Notes: generated from the letters alone by a model not told the origin. A stretch of 64,000 bases of DNA from Chloroflexia bacterium SDU3-3 (GCA_009268125.1 WBOU01000008.1:93543-157542); one strand, 5' to 3'. Shown: positions 43,558 to 51,582, numbered from the stretch's first letter. Numbers and translations: made by a program.

Positions 43558-43591
43558 ACTCCAGCCCTCGCAGATCTGGTAGAACGCCAGA

Positions 43592-43619
43592 GGCCAGCGC
43601 CGTGAGATCGGCGCTGGCC
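43592..43619. promoter_or_regulatory. Intercistronic hairpin between efeO and efeU
   Basis: An 11-bp perfect stem GGCCAGCGCCG / CGGCGCTGGCC, loop TGAGAT, without a T tract. It probably stabilises or tunes the ratio of the lipoprotein and permease messages rather than ending transcription. Confidence 0.5.
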
Positions 43620-43640
43620 CAGGCATCGCGGCAGTTCGAG

Positions 43641-44828
43641 CTACTCTTGGATGGACACGTTCAGCTTGGCGGCCACCTGGCTGATCTGGCCGGTGATCGC
43701 AGTGGCGCGGTTCTGGGCCTCGGCCCCTAGCAGGTCGGCGTCCTCGGCGGTGAACTTCTGGCCGCCCTGCTCCTTGGTGTAGATGTCGGCGATGAAGCTA
43801 CGCAGGCCCGTTAGGTCGCTGCCGATCTGCTTGCTCTGGGCGGCATCCACGGTGTCGACCAGCGGGCTGATGCCGCCGTACACCACCTCCAGGCCCGAGA
43901 GGATGTCCTGCATGTCGGCCAGGCGCGAGATCGCCACGAAGTCGCCCTGGGTCGAGGCATCGCCCGCCACAAAGCGCGAGTTCTTCCACGACTCGAAGTA
44001 CTCGTTCATGGTCGGCACCATCACCACCAGCGCCGTGAAGGCATCGGACTCGCTGGGCTGCCAGTTCTGCGCGGCCACCGACAGCTCGCCGGTGTAGCGG
44101 TCGAGCGCCTCGGCCCCAGCCTTCAGCACATTGGCGTCGGGCAGCGCCTCGCCAAAGGTTATCTTGCCGTCGCCGTCGAAGTCGGCCTCGGCGGGGGCGG
44201 TGTAGGCCTTCTCAGTGCCCCACAGGCTCTTCTCGGTCACGCCGAACAGGTTGCCGGGCTTGGCCAGCGTGCGCCCGTCGGGCAGGCTCAGGTCGAAGGG
44301 CACAACGCTATCGCCGCCCTCCTCCGCCGAGGCTCCGGCGTCGAGGATCACGTCGTAGTCGGCCAGGGTAGGCACGCCCGCCACCAGGCCTTCGATCTTC
44401 TCGTAGCCGGGGCTGGCCAGCTTCCAGGCATCGCGGGCCTTCTCCACGGCAGCCTGTGTGGCCTTGGGGTCGGCCTTCCACAGCGCCGCGTAGTCGAAGT
44501 TGGCGGCCTTGGCCATGTCGTAGTAGGCGCTGCTGGCCGTCACCAGCTCGGCGGTGCTGCCCTTGAGCTTGGCCACGTTGTCCAGCAGGTAGGCTTTTAC
44601 CGTGGTCAGGTCGGCCTGCGCAGCTGCTGTGGTGGCGGCGGGCATGGTAGCCTCGGCGGCGGGCGCTGCGGTGGCCTCGGCGGCGGGTGCGGTGGCGGGC
44701 GCTGCGGTGGCGGGCGTGGTAGCCTCGGCGGCGGGCGCTGCGGTGGCGGGCGCTGCGGCCTGCGGCGTCGAGCCGCACGCGCTCAGCAGCACCAAGCCAG
44801 AAAGGGCGAAGGGCAGAAGGCGACGCAT
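43641..44828 (-). CDS. efeO: EfeO-like iron-binding lipoprotein (imelysin/M75 family)
   Basis: A 395-residue lipoprotein: lipobox LLSACG at 14-19, then a low-complexity linker of repeated AAP/AEAT units (about 20-70), then the helical imelysin-like domain. The order and size match EfeO/EfeM-type iron-binding proteins, and it sits upstream of the permease. An unusual feature is ADFDGDGKITFGEAL near 215, a textbook EF-hand loop (DxDGDGxIxxxE) within the domain. The GC-rich linker is probably a cell-wall spacer. Divergent from the DtxR-family gene. The first cysteine after cleavage would be lipidated and hold it outside the membrane. Confidence 0.85.
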   Translation of the reverse strand: MRRLLPFALSGLVLLSACGSTPQAAAPATAAPAAEATTPATAAPATAPAAEATAAPAAEATMPAATTAAAQADLTTVKAYLLDNVAKLKGSTAELVTASSAYYDMAKAANFDYAALWKADPKATQAAVEKARDAWKLASPGYEKIEGLVAGVPTLADYDVILDAGASAEEGGDSVVPFDLSLPDGRTLAKPGNLFGVTEKSLWGTEKAYTAPAEADFDGDGKITFGEALPDANVLKAGAEALDRYTGELSVAAQNWQPSESDAFTALVVMVPTMNEYFESWKNSRFVAGDASTQGDFVAISRLADMQDILSGLEVVYGGISPLVDTVDAAQSKQIGSDLTGLRSFIADIYTKEQGGQKFTAEDADLLGAEAQNRATAITGQISQVAAKLNVSIQE

Positions 44829-44968
44829 CGGAAAGCTCCTCGTTGGGAATATGGGCGCAGAAAACTAAGCCAGCGCTGCTTGCGTGGCCCTAGTGGGCGG
44901 GCTATAATGGGCAGGATCTGCATCCTGCTCTCCATCGTGGATGACTTTGGGAACCGTTCAAGCCGGGG

Positions 44969-44991
44969 TTAGTATATTTTAATATCGGCTA
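44969..44991. promoter_or_regulatory. Candidate iron-regulator operator
   Basis: An imperfect inverted repeat: TTAG-TATATT ... AATAT-CGGCTA, in an AT-rich patch of the efeO/DtxR intergenic region. The outer TTAG/CTAA-like ends fit DtxR/IdeR-type boxes. A + strand TATAAT lies upstream at 44903-44908, followed by a GCAGGAT/ATCCTGC hairpin. Confidence 0.35.
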
Positions 44992-45097
44992 TTTGTCAAC
45001 AAATTACTATTTTATATTACGATACCAAAACCAACCTACGCCCAGGCGAGTCCAGCCCTCTTGCCCTCTCCCGCGCCCAGTGCAGAAGGAAGACACC

Positions 45098-45796
45098 ATG
45101 AGCAGCTCTATGCCACATATCGAGGCGCGCAAGCGCCAGGGGCAAGATGGCCCGACCGAAAAGATGCGCGAGTACCTAGAGGTGATCTACTACCTCTCGA
45201 CCCGCAGCGAGCCAGTGATCGCGGCGCGGCTGGCCGAGTGGATGCGGGTCACGCCGCCCACCGTCACCAACATCCTCAAGCGCATGGAGGACAAGCACTA
45301 CATCACCCGCGATGCGCGCGGCGAGATCAAGCTCACCCCCGAGGGCTTCGAGGTGGCCGAGAACGTGGTGCGGCGACATCGCATCCTAGAGCGCTTTTTG
45401 GTGGATGTGATGGGTATTCCCTGGCACGCCATCCACGAGGAGGCGGTGCGGCTGGAGCCAGCGCTCTCGCCGCTGATGGAGGAGCGGATCGAGGCGCTGG
45501 TGAGCGGCGTGACCACCTGCCCGCACGGCAACCCCATCCCAGGCACCGGCAGCCTGCCCGGCGGCACCCACCGGCTGATCCAGGCCGAGGTCGGCCACAC
45601 CTTCACCATCCGCCGCATCGCCGAGGAGGCCGAGGAGGACACCGACCTGATGCGCTACCTGCAGGAGGGCGGCCTGGTTCCTGGCGAGCGCTTCGATGTC
45701 TCGGGCAGCTCGCCCGCCTTCGGCACCACGCTCAGCCGTGGCGGGCGCTCGATCACGCTCACCCCGCAGATCGCAGCGCTGCTCTGGGGCGAGTAG
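45098..45796 (+). CDS. DtxR-family metal-dependent transcriptional regulator
   Basis: A 232-residue regulator. N-terminal winged helix with EKMREYLEVIYYLSTRSEPV, then the recognition region MRVTPPTVTNILKRMEDKHYI. The metal-binding and dimerisation domain has RRHRILERFLVDVMGIPWHAIHEEA with the usual His/Glu/Cys ligands nearby (TTCPHGNPIPG). A C-terminal SH3-like FeoA-type domain follows. Divergent from the iron-uptake genes, so it is probably their Fe- or Mn-dependent repressor; Fe is suggested by context only. ATG 45098 with AAGGAAG; the 35 upstream codons in frame have no start of similar quality. Confidence 0.92.
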   Translation: MSSSMPHIEARKRQGQDGPTEKMREYLEVIYYLSTRSEPVIAARLAEWMRVTPPTVTNILKRMEDKHYITRDARGEIKLTPEGFEVAENVVRRHRILERFLVDVMGIPWHAIHEEAVRLEPALSPLMEERIEALVSGVTTCPHGNPIPGTGSLPGGTHRLIQAEVGHTFTIRRIAEEAEEDTDLMRYLQEGGLVPGERFDVSGSSPAFGTTLSRGGRSITLTPQIAALLWGE

Positions 45797-45812
45797 CACC
45801 CCGGCAGCGCAG

Positions 45813-45844
45813 CAAGGCCCCTGGGCATATGCCCAGGGGCCTTG
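45813..45844. terminator. Perfect 32-bp palindrome, bidirectional terminator
   Basis: CAAGGCCCCTGGGCAT followed by its exact complement, between the convergent DtxR-family and membrane-protein genes. It has no clear U tract, so it may also limit read-through by structure. Confidence 0.7.
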
Positions 45845-45861
45845 TGTTGCTATATTAGCTG

Positions 45862-46377
45862 TTAGGCGCGCTGCTCGATCTGCTGCTCGATGGCCTCTAC
45901 CAGCCGCTCGTGGCCGTCCAGCTCGCGCGGCAGCGGCAGGCGGCCCTTGCCCAAGGCCAGCCGCAGCAGCAGCCGCGCCGCCGGGCTGGCGATGTCGGCG
46001 GTGGTGTCGCGCCGCAGCAGGATGGTGTCGCGCTGCGCCGAGCGGGCGATCTCGCGCATGTCGGCCCAGGGGAAGGTGTGGGCGATGCCCATGCTCTGGT
46101 AGCGCAGGCCATCCTCGGCCAGCCAGAGGCGGGCGTCGTACTCGGCCAGGGTGCCCCACAGCACCACCGGCACCGCCACCACCGCGCCCAGCATCAGCAG
46201 CGCGGGCGCGAGCTGGCTGATGCCCAGCCCCTGCGGCCCGCCAAACCAGCCCTCGGTGGCCATGGCCCCCAGGGTGTCGCGCAGCGACCAGAAGGCCAGC
46301 GCCCAGATGATCAGCGCGCCCACGATATAGGCCAGCAGCATGCGGCGGCCAGCGGCAGTTATGCGGTAGGTGTGCAT
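45862..46377 (-). CDS. Membrane protein with PH-like C-terminal domain (171 aa)
   Basis: Two N-terminal membrane helices (LLAYIVGALIIWALAFW and LLMLGAVVAVPVVLWGTLAE), then a beta-rich domain with DARLWLAEDGLRYQSMGIA, TFPWADMREIARS and DTILLRRDT, the pattern of small bacterial PH-like domains. ATG 46377. It starts 47 bp after the stop of the uracil-DNA glycosylase gene on the same strand, so it is probably in the same transcript. No enzyme activity evident. Confidence 0.7.
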   Translation of the reverse strand: MHTYRITAAGRRMLLAYIVGALIIWALAFWSLRDTLGAMATEGWFGGPQGLGISQLAPALLMLGAVVAVPVVLWGTLAEYDARLWLAEDGLRYQSMGIAHTFPWADMREIARSAQRDTILLRRDTTADIASPAARLLLRLALGKGRLPLPRELDGHERLVEAIEQQIEQRA

Positions 46378-46424
46378 GGCGTGGTGTGCGCGGCGGCGCG
46401 GGCCGTGGCCCCGCCGCCAGCGTG

Positions 46425-47090
46425 CTAGAACATCGAGAGCTGCTCCATCGGCGGGTCGTCGCGGGTGGCCTCGGTGGCGGCCTGCTGCGCTGCGGCCTCG
46501 GCGGCTGCGGCGGCCTGCTGCTCGGCCATGCGCTCGGCGTAGGCCAAGAACTCGGGCAGCCTGCGGAAGTCGTCCTCGATCAGCTGGCGGTTCTGCGGCT
46601 GGTGCAGCGCGGCGGCGGGGTGCATCATCGGCACGATCAGCCGCCCGCCCGCCTTCTTGGGCTTGCCGTGGATGCGCGTGATCCGCTCGTTCGGGAACCA
46701 CCTGGCCATGGAGAACCGACCGAGCGTGACGATCACGCTGGGGTTCAGCGCGGCGATCTGTCGCTCCAGGAAGAGCGCGCACGGCGCGATCTCGTCCGGC
46801 TCAGGGTCGCGGTTGTTCGGCGGGCGATGCTTCACCACATTGGTGATGAACACATCCCTGCGCCGCAGCCCGGCCAGCCCCAGCAGCTCTTCGAGAAACT
46901 GGCCCGCCGCGCCCACAAACGGGCGGCCCTGCCGATCCTCGTTGAAGCCAGGGGCCTCGCCGATAAACATGATCTTGGCGTCGGCTGGGCCTTCCCCAGG
47001 CACGCCCTTGTTTGCCGTCTGGTGCAGCTTGCACTGCGTGCAGCCCCGCACCTCCGATGCGATCTGCCCAAGCTCTTCGGCAGCGCTCAT
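46425..47090 (-). CDS. Uracil-DNA glycosylase, family 4 (Fe-S type)
   Basis: A 221-residue enzyme that removes uracil from DNA in base-excision repair. Core motifs are GEAPGFNEDRQGRPFVGAAG near residue 45 and MMHPAAAL near 155. The Fe-S cluster ligands begin with GCTQC at 16-20 and include EIAPC near 105, but the position that is normally Cys in VKCRPPGNR reads VVKHRPPNNR. Either the cluster uses His or three Cys only, or it is degenerate. C-terminal 30 residues are Ala/Gln-rich low complexity. ATG 47090; a minus-strand TATAAT-like box is at 47180-47175. Downstream is the PH-like membrane protein. Confidence 0.92.
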   Translation of the reverse strand: MSAAEELGQIASEVRGCTQCKLHQTANKGVPGEGPADAKIMFIGEAPGFNEDRQGRPFVGAAGQFLEELLGLAGLRRRDVFITNVVKHRPPNNRDPEPDEIAPCALFLERQIAALNPSVIVTLGRFSMARWFPNERITRIHGKPKKAGGRLIVPMMHPAAALHQPQNRQLIEDDFRRLPEFLAYAERMAEQQAAAAAEAAAQQAATEATRDDPPMEQLSMF

Positions 47091-47240
47091 CCTCGCGCCT
47101 TTCTCACTCGCAGCCGCGTTTGGCGTATGCCGCACGGCACCGCGCCATCCATGGCCCACGGGAACAGCCGTGCTATTATAGCATAGGCAAGCCGCATCAC
47201 CACGCGGGAGAACTATTTTCACCACACGAGAGAACCATTT

Positions 47241-47396
47241 TCACCACGAAGACTCTAAGGCACGACGAGAAGAAAGACGCCTCGCCTTTTCGCTCCACAT
47301 TCTTCTTGTGTTTCTTGGAGTCTTGGAGTCTTGGTGGTAAAAGATCTTCGCGTCTTGGCGGTAAAGAATCTTCGTGCCTTCGCGTCTTCGTGGTAT
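47241..47396. repeat. Octamer repeat blocks, both orientations
   Basis: CACCACGAAGACTCTAAGGC at the left and CTTGGAGTCTTGGAGTCTTGG, CCTTCGCGTCTTCGTGGTA at the right: the two orientations face each other in the 384-bp gap between UDG and the small membrane protein gene. Confidence 0.8.
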
Positions 47397-47474
47397 TCGA
47401 TTCGTCTCTCAGAGCATTGGGGGGAGAAGGGGTGTGGAATGCCGCGCTGCATTCCTCTGCCGCATCCTAGCGGC

Positions 47475-47996
47475 CTAGCGGGGGACAAGTGCCTCGTGGC
47501 TGGGCTTCAGCGGCTCGCCCAGGTCGAGCGGGTCGCGCAGCCCCATCCAGCTGGCGTTGGCCTCGTTGGCGAAGCGCTCGAACACCCGCGATCGGCGCTG
47601 GTGGGCCATCAGCTGGCCCAGGATCGCGGCCCAGCGCTGGCGCATGCCCTGGCGTAAGATGCAGTGGAAGATCGTGATCGTGAGCGCGGCGAGGCCAAAG
47701 GCCACCCATTGCATCGTGGTGCCCGGCGTGCTGAACAGCCGGGCGAGCACCACCGCGATGCCAATGCTGCCGCCGGTCGCCAGCACCTCGATGGCCTGTC
47801 GCCACGGGCGCTGTGTGACCTCATCGGAGCGTGTTGTTTCCAGAGTAGACCTCGCATGGTTCAGGATGCGGATACTCGCTGTGATCGCGGTGCGGCGGGG
47901 ATGGCGTGGTTCCGAGGCACGGTTTGATCGATCACATGCCACACTGCTAGCAAACTGCGTACCAACCGACATAGTTGTTGACGGCTCCGTGGGCAC
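47475..47996 (-). CDS. Hypothetical two-helix membrane protein (173 aa)
   Basis: The first 65 residues are polar and Arg-rich. They are followed by two membrane helices (AIEVLATGGSIGIAVVLARL and MQWVAFGLAALTITIFHCI) and an amphipathic, Arg-rich C-terminal domain (MAHQRRSRVFERFANEAN). The GTG at 47996 is supported by a minus-strand TATACT at 48037-48032 and AAGGAG upstream; it is the longest start and may be too long. No recognised family and no informative neighbours. Confidence 0.55.
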   Translation of the reverse strand: MPTEPSTTMSVGTQFASSVACDRSNRASEPRHPRRTAITASIRILNHARSTLETTRSDEVTQRPWRQAIEVLATGGSIGIAVVLARLFSTPGTTMQWVAFGLAALTITIFHCILRQGMRQRWAAILGQLMAHQRRSRVFERFANEANASWMGLRDPLDLGEPLKPSHEALVPR

Positions 47997-48131
47997 GATG
48001 ATGCGTTTCTCCTTTGCTTGGGGGCTGCACCAGTATAAACGGATAGTGCCTAGGTATTGGAGCCGGACGCTATCTACTACAGTGCTACATACGTGTGAGG
48101 GATATTCCCGCCGAGGGTGCCCCGCGCGCTG

Positions 48132-48683
48132 CTAGACGCCCCCCATCACCACGCGCCGCGCCAGGCGCTCGCCGCCCACCATCTCGGCTAGGTGCCCAAG
48201 CTGGGTTTCCTCGCAGGCCTGGTTGAGCAGGGCCACATCGAGCGTGAGCGCCCTGCGGAAGCTGCCCAGCACCTTGGCTGGGTCGGGGCACTGCTGCGCC
48301 GCCAGATCACCATACTGCATGGCCACATCCACCAGCGCCAGCGGGTAGCGCACCGGCAGCCCGGCACGCACGAATGCCGCGCCCAAATCCAGCCGCCGCT
48401 GGGCGTGGGCACCGTCGTAGCTGCCGCTGAACAGGTCGATAAACCAGAGCGTCAGCTGACGCAGCATGTCGTCGCGCGCCACCTGGCCTAGGAACTCGGC
48501 GGAGGGGGCGTGCTGCGCCAGCCGCCCGTAGAGCGCCACGGCCAGCGGCGCGGCCTGCTGGGCCGCCGCGCCCCGCGCCGCCGCCAGCGTGGTCGCATCC
48601 TCGTCGGTGATCCCCATCAGCTCCTTCAGCTCGCGTATCGTCTCCTGGCCTTTGATCTGCCAGCATGTTGGGTCGCTGTTCAT
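48132..48683 (-). CDS. Globin-coupled-sensor-type globin, probably without heme histidine
   Basis: A 183-residue helical protein matching the sensor-globin/protoglobin domain. Segments align by eye: ELKELMGITDEDATTL (early helices), WFIDLFSGSYDGAHAQRRLDLG, and GAAFVRAGLPVRYPLALVDV. In sensor globins the latter reads xVHxxIGLPxxW/YxxG, with the proximal heme His before the second residue pair; here Phe takes that position (GAAFVRAGLP). So heme binding through that residue is unlikely. No GGDEF or kinase domain is attached. Function unknown; it could sense or bind something other than oxygen. ATG 48683 with AAGGAG eight bases upstream. Confidence 0.65.
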   Translation of the reverse strand: MNSDPTCWQIKGQETIRELKELMGITDEDATTLAAARGAAAQQAAPLAVALYGRLAQHAPSAEFLGQVARDDMLRQLTLWFIDLFSGSYDGAHAQRRLDLGAAFVRAGLPVRYPLALVDVAMQYGDLAAQQCPDPAKVLGSFRRALTLDVALLNQACEETQLGHLAEMVGGERLARRVVMGGV

Positions 48684-48734
48684 TTCGCTTGCTCCTTCTG
48701 ATCGGCTGGGGCCTATGCGACTGTTTGCCTTTTC

Positions 48735-48805
48735 CCTTCGCGCCTTCGTGCCTTCGTGGTATTCGTTCCCTTTTGTCCCATTGGTGCCTTGGAGCCTTGG
48801 TGGTA
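48735..48805. repeat. Octamer repeat block between divergent genes
   Basis: CCTTCGCGCCTTCGTGCCTTC and TTGGTGCCTTGGAGCCTTGG, reverse orientation, in the 213-bp gap between the globin-like gene and the LeuD-like gene. Confidence 0.75.
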
Positions 48806-48882
48806 GAAGAATCTCCGGTCTGCTGAGAGCGCAGAAGCCCTGGCTGAGCGGCTGCGTCGGGCGGGGCGGGACGAGCGCCATG

Positions 48883-48888
48883 GTATAC
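48883..48888 (+). promoter_or_regulatory. TATACT -10 box eight bases before a start codon
   Basis: TGG-TATACT (extended -10) ends at 48888; the ATG is at 48897. Transcription starting six to seven bases downstream would begin at or near the A of the ATG, giving a leaderless message. Confidence 0.5.
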
Positions 48889-48896
48889 TAGCCGGA

Positions 48897-49403
48897 ATGG
48901 TGCTCTATGGGACAATATACCGAATAGACGGCGCGATCTCAAGCGCCCAGGTGGTGCCGCCCGCCATGGCCCAGGCCGACCCCGCCGAGCTGGCGGCGGC
49001 ATGCCTGGCCCAGGCCGACCCGGCTGCGGGCGATGCGCTGGCCGAGGGCGGCGTGCTGCTGGTGGGCGGCGCGCTGGGCCATGGCGCGGATGCCGAGCTG
49101 GCCGTGCTGGCGCTGCAGGCGCTGGGCGTGGCCGCAGCGATCTGCGCCGAGGCCGACCCAGCGTTTGGCCAGGCGGCGGGGGCCTATGGCCTGCCTGTGC
49201 TGGCCGCGCCCCAGGCCGCCAGCGCCCTGCCCCATGGCGCGCTGGTGCGGATCGACCTGGCCAAGGGCCTAGTGGAGGATCGCGGCGGCGGGGCGCGCTA
49301 CCCCGCCGCGCCGCTGCCGCCCGCCGCCCTGGCCGCCGCCCGCCGCGCTGCCCTGCTCGGCCACATGCGCCGCGCTGTTGAAGATGAAGACCTAGGTGGA
49401 TAA
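48897..49403 (+). CDS. LeuD-like (aconitase swivel domain) small protein
   Basis: A 168-residue protein resembling the small subunit of isopropylmalate/homoaconitase isomerases. GGVLLVGGALGHGADAELAV fits the swivel-domain segment (normally GxNFGxGSSREHA) with the catalytic GSSRE replaced by GHGADAE; LPVLAAPQAA follows where LeuD has LPV. So it is probably not an active isomerase. There is no LeuC gene nearby. Very Ala-rich and GC-rich. No ribosome site before the ATG; see the leaderless promoter. The next gene starts 6 bp after its stop. Confidence 0.5.
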   Translation: MVLYGTIYRIDGAISSAQVVPPAMAQADPAELAAACLAQADPAAGDALAEGGVLLVGGALGHGADAELAVLALQALGVAAAICAEADPAFGQAAGAYGLPVLAAPQAASALPHGALVRIDLAKGLVEDRGGGARYPAAPLPPAALAAARRAALLGHMRRAVEDEDLGG

Positions 49404-49409
49404 CACGGC

Positions 49410-50606
49410 ATGATCCTTTCCAATAAAGCCCTCAAGCAGTTTGTGATCGGCGCGGTGCGCGAGACCGAGCCGACCCCCATGCGCTGCCAGCACGCCGATG
49501 AGTGCGGCGGCTGCGCCTTCCAAGACCGCGCCTACGAGGCCCAGCTGGCCGTGAAGACCCGCGCGCTCCAGCAGATCTGGGATGAGGCCCTGCCCGGCCT
49601 AGCCCCCGAGCCGCTGGCCGTGGTGGCCTCGCCCGAGCCGTTCGGCTACCGCACCCGCATGGACTACGCCGCCAACCGCTGGCGCATGGGCCTGCGCCGC
49701 AGCGGTAAGTTCAACTGGGTGGTCGACCTCAGCGAGTGCCACCTCATCCCGCCCTCCTCGTTCGCGGCCATCCGCGCTGTGTACGACCGCTCGGTCGAGC
49801 TGGGCCTGCGCGACTACAACCTGCGCTCGCACCAGGGCTTCACCCGCTACTTTGTGGTGCGTCGCAGCCCCCAGGGCACCCTGATGCTGGCCGTCGTCAC
49901 CGCCTCGCGCGAGCACGCCGCCGAGATGGAGCAGCTGGCCCAGGTGGCGCTGGCCCAGGAGCACGTGGTCAGCTTCCACTGGCTGCTCAACGACCGCCTG
50001 ACCGATCTCTCGTGGGGCGATTCCATCCAGCACTGGGGCCAGGAGCTGCTGCCCATGCAGGTGGGCCAGCGCTCGCTCGATATTGGCCCCAACACCTTCT
50101 TCCAGAACAATATCTTCCTGCTCGGGCCGCTGCTGGATGATGTAGCCGCCGCCTGCGATCTGGGCGCGGGCCTGCCCTCGGTGGCCGATCTGTACGGCGG
50201 TGTGGGCACCATCTCGCTGCACCTGGCCGACAGTGCCAGCCGTGTGGTGACGGTGGAGGAGTTCGGCGAAAGCTCGGCCCTGGCCCAGCGCAACATCCAG
50301 CAGAACGGCGTGGCCAACGTGCAGGCGGTGCACGCCGACACCCTGGCCTACCTGAAGGATCAGGTGCCCGGGGCCTTCGATGTGGTGGTGGTCGACCCGC
50401 CGCGCATCGGCCTGGGCGAGGATGTGTGCCGCGAGCTGGTGCGCATCGCGCCCAAGCGCCTGGTCTACGTCTCGTGCAACCCGATCACGCAGGTGGTGGA
50501 TATCCCGGTGCTGCTCAAGGGCTTTCGCCTGGCCGAGCTACGTGGCTACGACATGTTCCCCCAGACGCCACACCTAGAGAGCCTGGCCATCCTCGATCGC
50601 ATCTAG
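49410..50606 (+). CDS. RNA (uracil-5-)-methyltransferase, TrmA/RlmC/RlmD family
   Basis: A 398-residue SAM-dependent enzyme that methylates uridine in tRNA or 23S rRNA. Its Fe-S-type ligands are at the N terminus (C26, C32 and C35 in CQHADECGGC, with a fourth Cys in SECHLI). SAM motif VADLYGGVGTISLHLA, VDPPRIGLG, and the catalytic Cys in YVSCNP are intact. Unlike RlmD it lacks an N-terminal TRAM domain, so the exact target is unsure (TrmA-like or RlmC-like). It follows the LeuD-like gene by 6 bp and is ended by a strong hairpin terminator. Confidence 0.92.
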   Translation: MILSNKALKQFVIGAVRETEPTPMRCQHADECGGCAFQDRAYEAQLAVKTRALQQIWDEALPGLAPEPLAVVASPEPFGYRTRMDYAANRWRMGLRRSGKFNWVVDLSECHLIPPSSFAAIRAVYDRSVELGLRDYNLRSHQGFTRYFVVRRSPQGTLMLAVVTASREHAAEMEQLAQVALAQEHVVSFHWLLNDRLTDLSWGDSIQHWGQELLPMQVGQRSLDIGPNTFFQNNIFLLGPLLDDVAAACDLGAGLPSVADLYGGVGTISLHLADSASRVVTVEEFGESSALAQRNIQQNGVANVQAVHADTLAYLKDQVPGAFDVVVVDPPRIGLGEDVCRELVRIAPKRLVYVSCNPITQVVDIPVLLKGFRLAELRGYDMFPQTPHLESLAILDRI

Positions 50607-50632
50607 GCGCGCTGAGCCTGCCGCTATTTTTG

Positions 50633-50665
50633 AAAAAGCTGTCTGCTACGGCGGGCAGCTTTTTT
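50633..50665 (+). terminator. Intrinsic terminator of the uracil methyltransferase
   Basis: AAAAAGCTGTCTGC - TACG - GCGGGCAGCTTTTT: ten paired bases (with G-U pairs), then T tract. Confidence 0.85.
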
Positions 50666-50701
50666 GCAAAGAAAATAGCCTAACTGGTATTGCTCTCTAT
50701 C

Positions 50702-50740
50702 AAAAAAAGGCCCCAAGCTTTGAAAAGAGCTTGGGGCCTT
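50702..50740 (-). terminator. Intrinsic terminator of the leuS-side methyltransferase gene
   Basis: Minus-strand AAGGCCCCAAGCT / AGCTTGGGGCCTT stem with seven T, 66 bp downstream of the stop at 50806. Confidence 0.85.
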
Positions 50741-50770
50741 CTTGTGTTTATCTAAAAGACGTTACCCACA

Positions 50771-50799
50771 TCTTCGCGCCTTCGCGTCTTCGTGGTAAA
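50771..50799. repeat. Single octamer repeat module
   Basis: CTTCGCGCCTTCGCGTCTTCG then TGGTAA, reverse orientation, between terminator and gene end. Confidence 0.7.
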
Positions 50800-50805
50800 A
50801 CGTCC

Positions 50806-51582
50806 CTACCCGATCTTGCGCGCCCGCAGGCCGAGGAATAGCGGGATCTCGCGGTCGGCGATGTTCTCGGCGCGCGGCTTGGAGGCCGCCTCCTGCTCGT
50901 CGTACGAGTCGATCTCCTCCATGCGCTCGGTCAACAGGCCGTTGTTGGCCAGGCTGTTGATGTAGGCGTTCAGCGGGCGGTGGAAGCTGCGGGTCGCCCC
51001 ATCGCGCAGCGGGATGTGCAGCGGCGAGAGGTAGCGATCCACGCGGCGGTACTCCAGCTTGCGCTCGTCGTCCCAGCCCCAGCCGCTCTGGCGGGGGATG
51101 CGGAAGGCCGGGTGGGTCATCAGCAGCACCACGCGCCCGCCGGGCTTCACCGCCCAGGCCGCGCTGCGCAGCACCTCGGGCAGCGGGTCCATGTCCTGGA
51201 TGCTGAGCAGGAAGGTGGCCGCGTCGAACTGGCCCGCGCCCAGGCCGCGCACCGCCCACAGCTTGCTGGCGTCGCCCAGCAGGAAGGTGCCAGCGCCGCC
51301 GTGGTGCTCGCGGGCCGCATCCAGCAGGCGCGGGCTGGCGTCCACGCCGGTGTAGCTGGCCCCCGCCTCGGCCACGAAGGGCGCGAGCGGGGCAGGCCCG
51401 CAGCCGATGTCGATCACGGCCTCGCCGGGCTGGGGGGCCAGCAGGCCCAGCAGCGCGGGGATGGCCAGGCGGCGGTGGAACTTGTGGCCGCCCTCGCCCA
51501 CCATGCCGCGGTACCACTCGGCCACGCCGTCCCAGCTTGTCTTCGCGGCGGGCGACTGCCGCTGCCGCCGTTGTGGAGGCAT
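50806..51582 (-). CDS. Class I SAM-dependent methyltransferase
   Basis: A 258-residue soluble enzyme: SAM motif I VIDIGCGPAPLAPF near 55, acidic motif II GVDASPRLL, motif III region ATFLLSIQDMDPL and post-motif KPGGRVVLLMTHPAF. The substrate pocket residues (SGWGWDDERKLEYRRV) do not identify the target. ATG 51582 with AAAGGAT. It is transcribed on the same strand as leuS and 84 bp downstream of it, so it may belong to the same T-box-controlled transcript. Confidence 0.88.
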   Translation of the reverse strand: MPPQRRQRQSPAAKTSWDGVAEWYRGMVGEGGHKFHRRLAIPALLGLLAPQPGEAVIDIGCGPAPLAPFVAEAGASYTGVDASPRLLDAAREHHGGAGTFLLGDASKLWAVRGLGAGQFDAATFLLSIQDMDPLPEVLRSAAWAVKPGGRVVLLMTHPAFRIPRQSGWGWDDERKLEYRRVDRYLSPLHIPLRDGATRSFHRPLNAYINSLANNGLLTERMEEIDSYDEQEAASKPRAENIADREIPLFLGLRARKIG

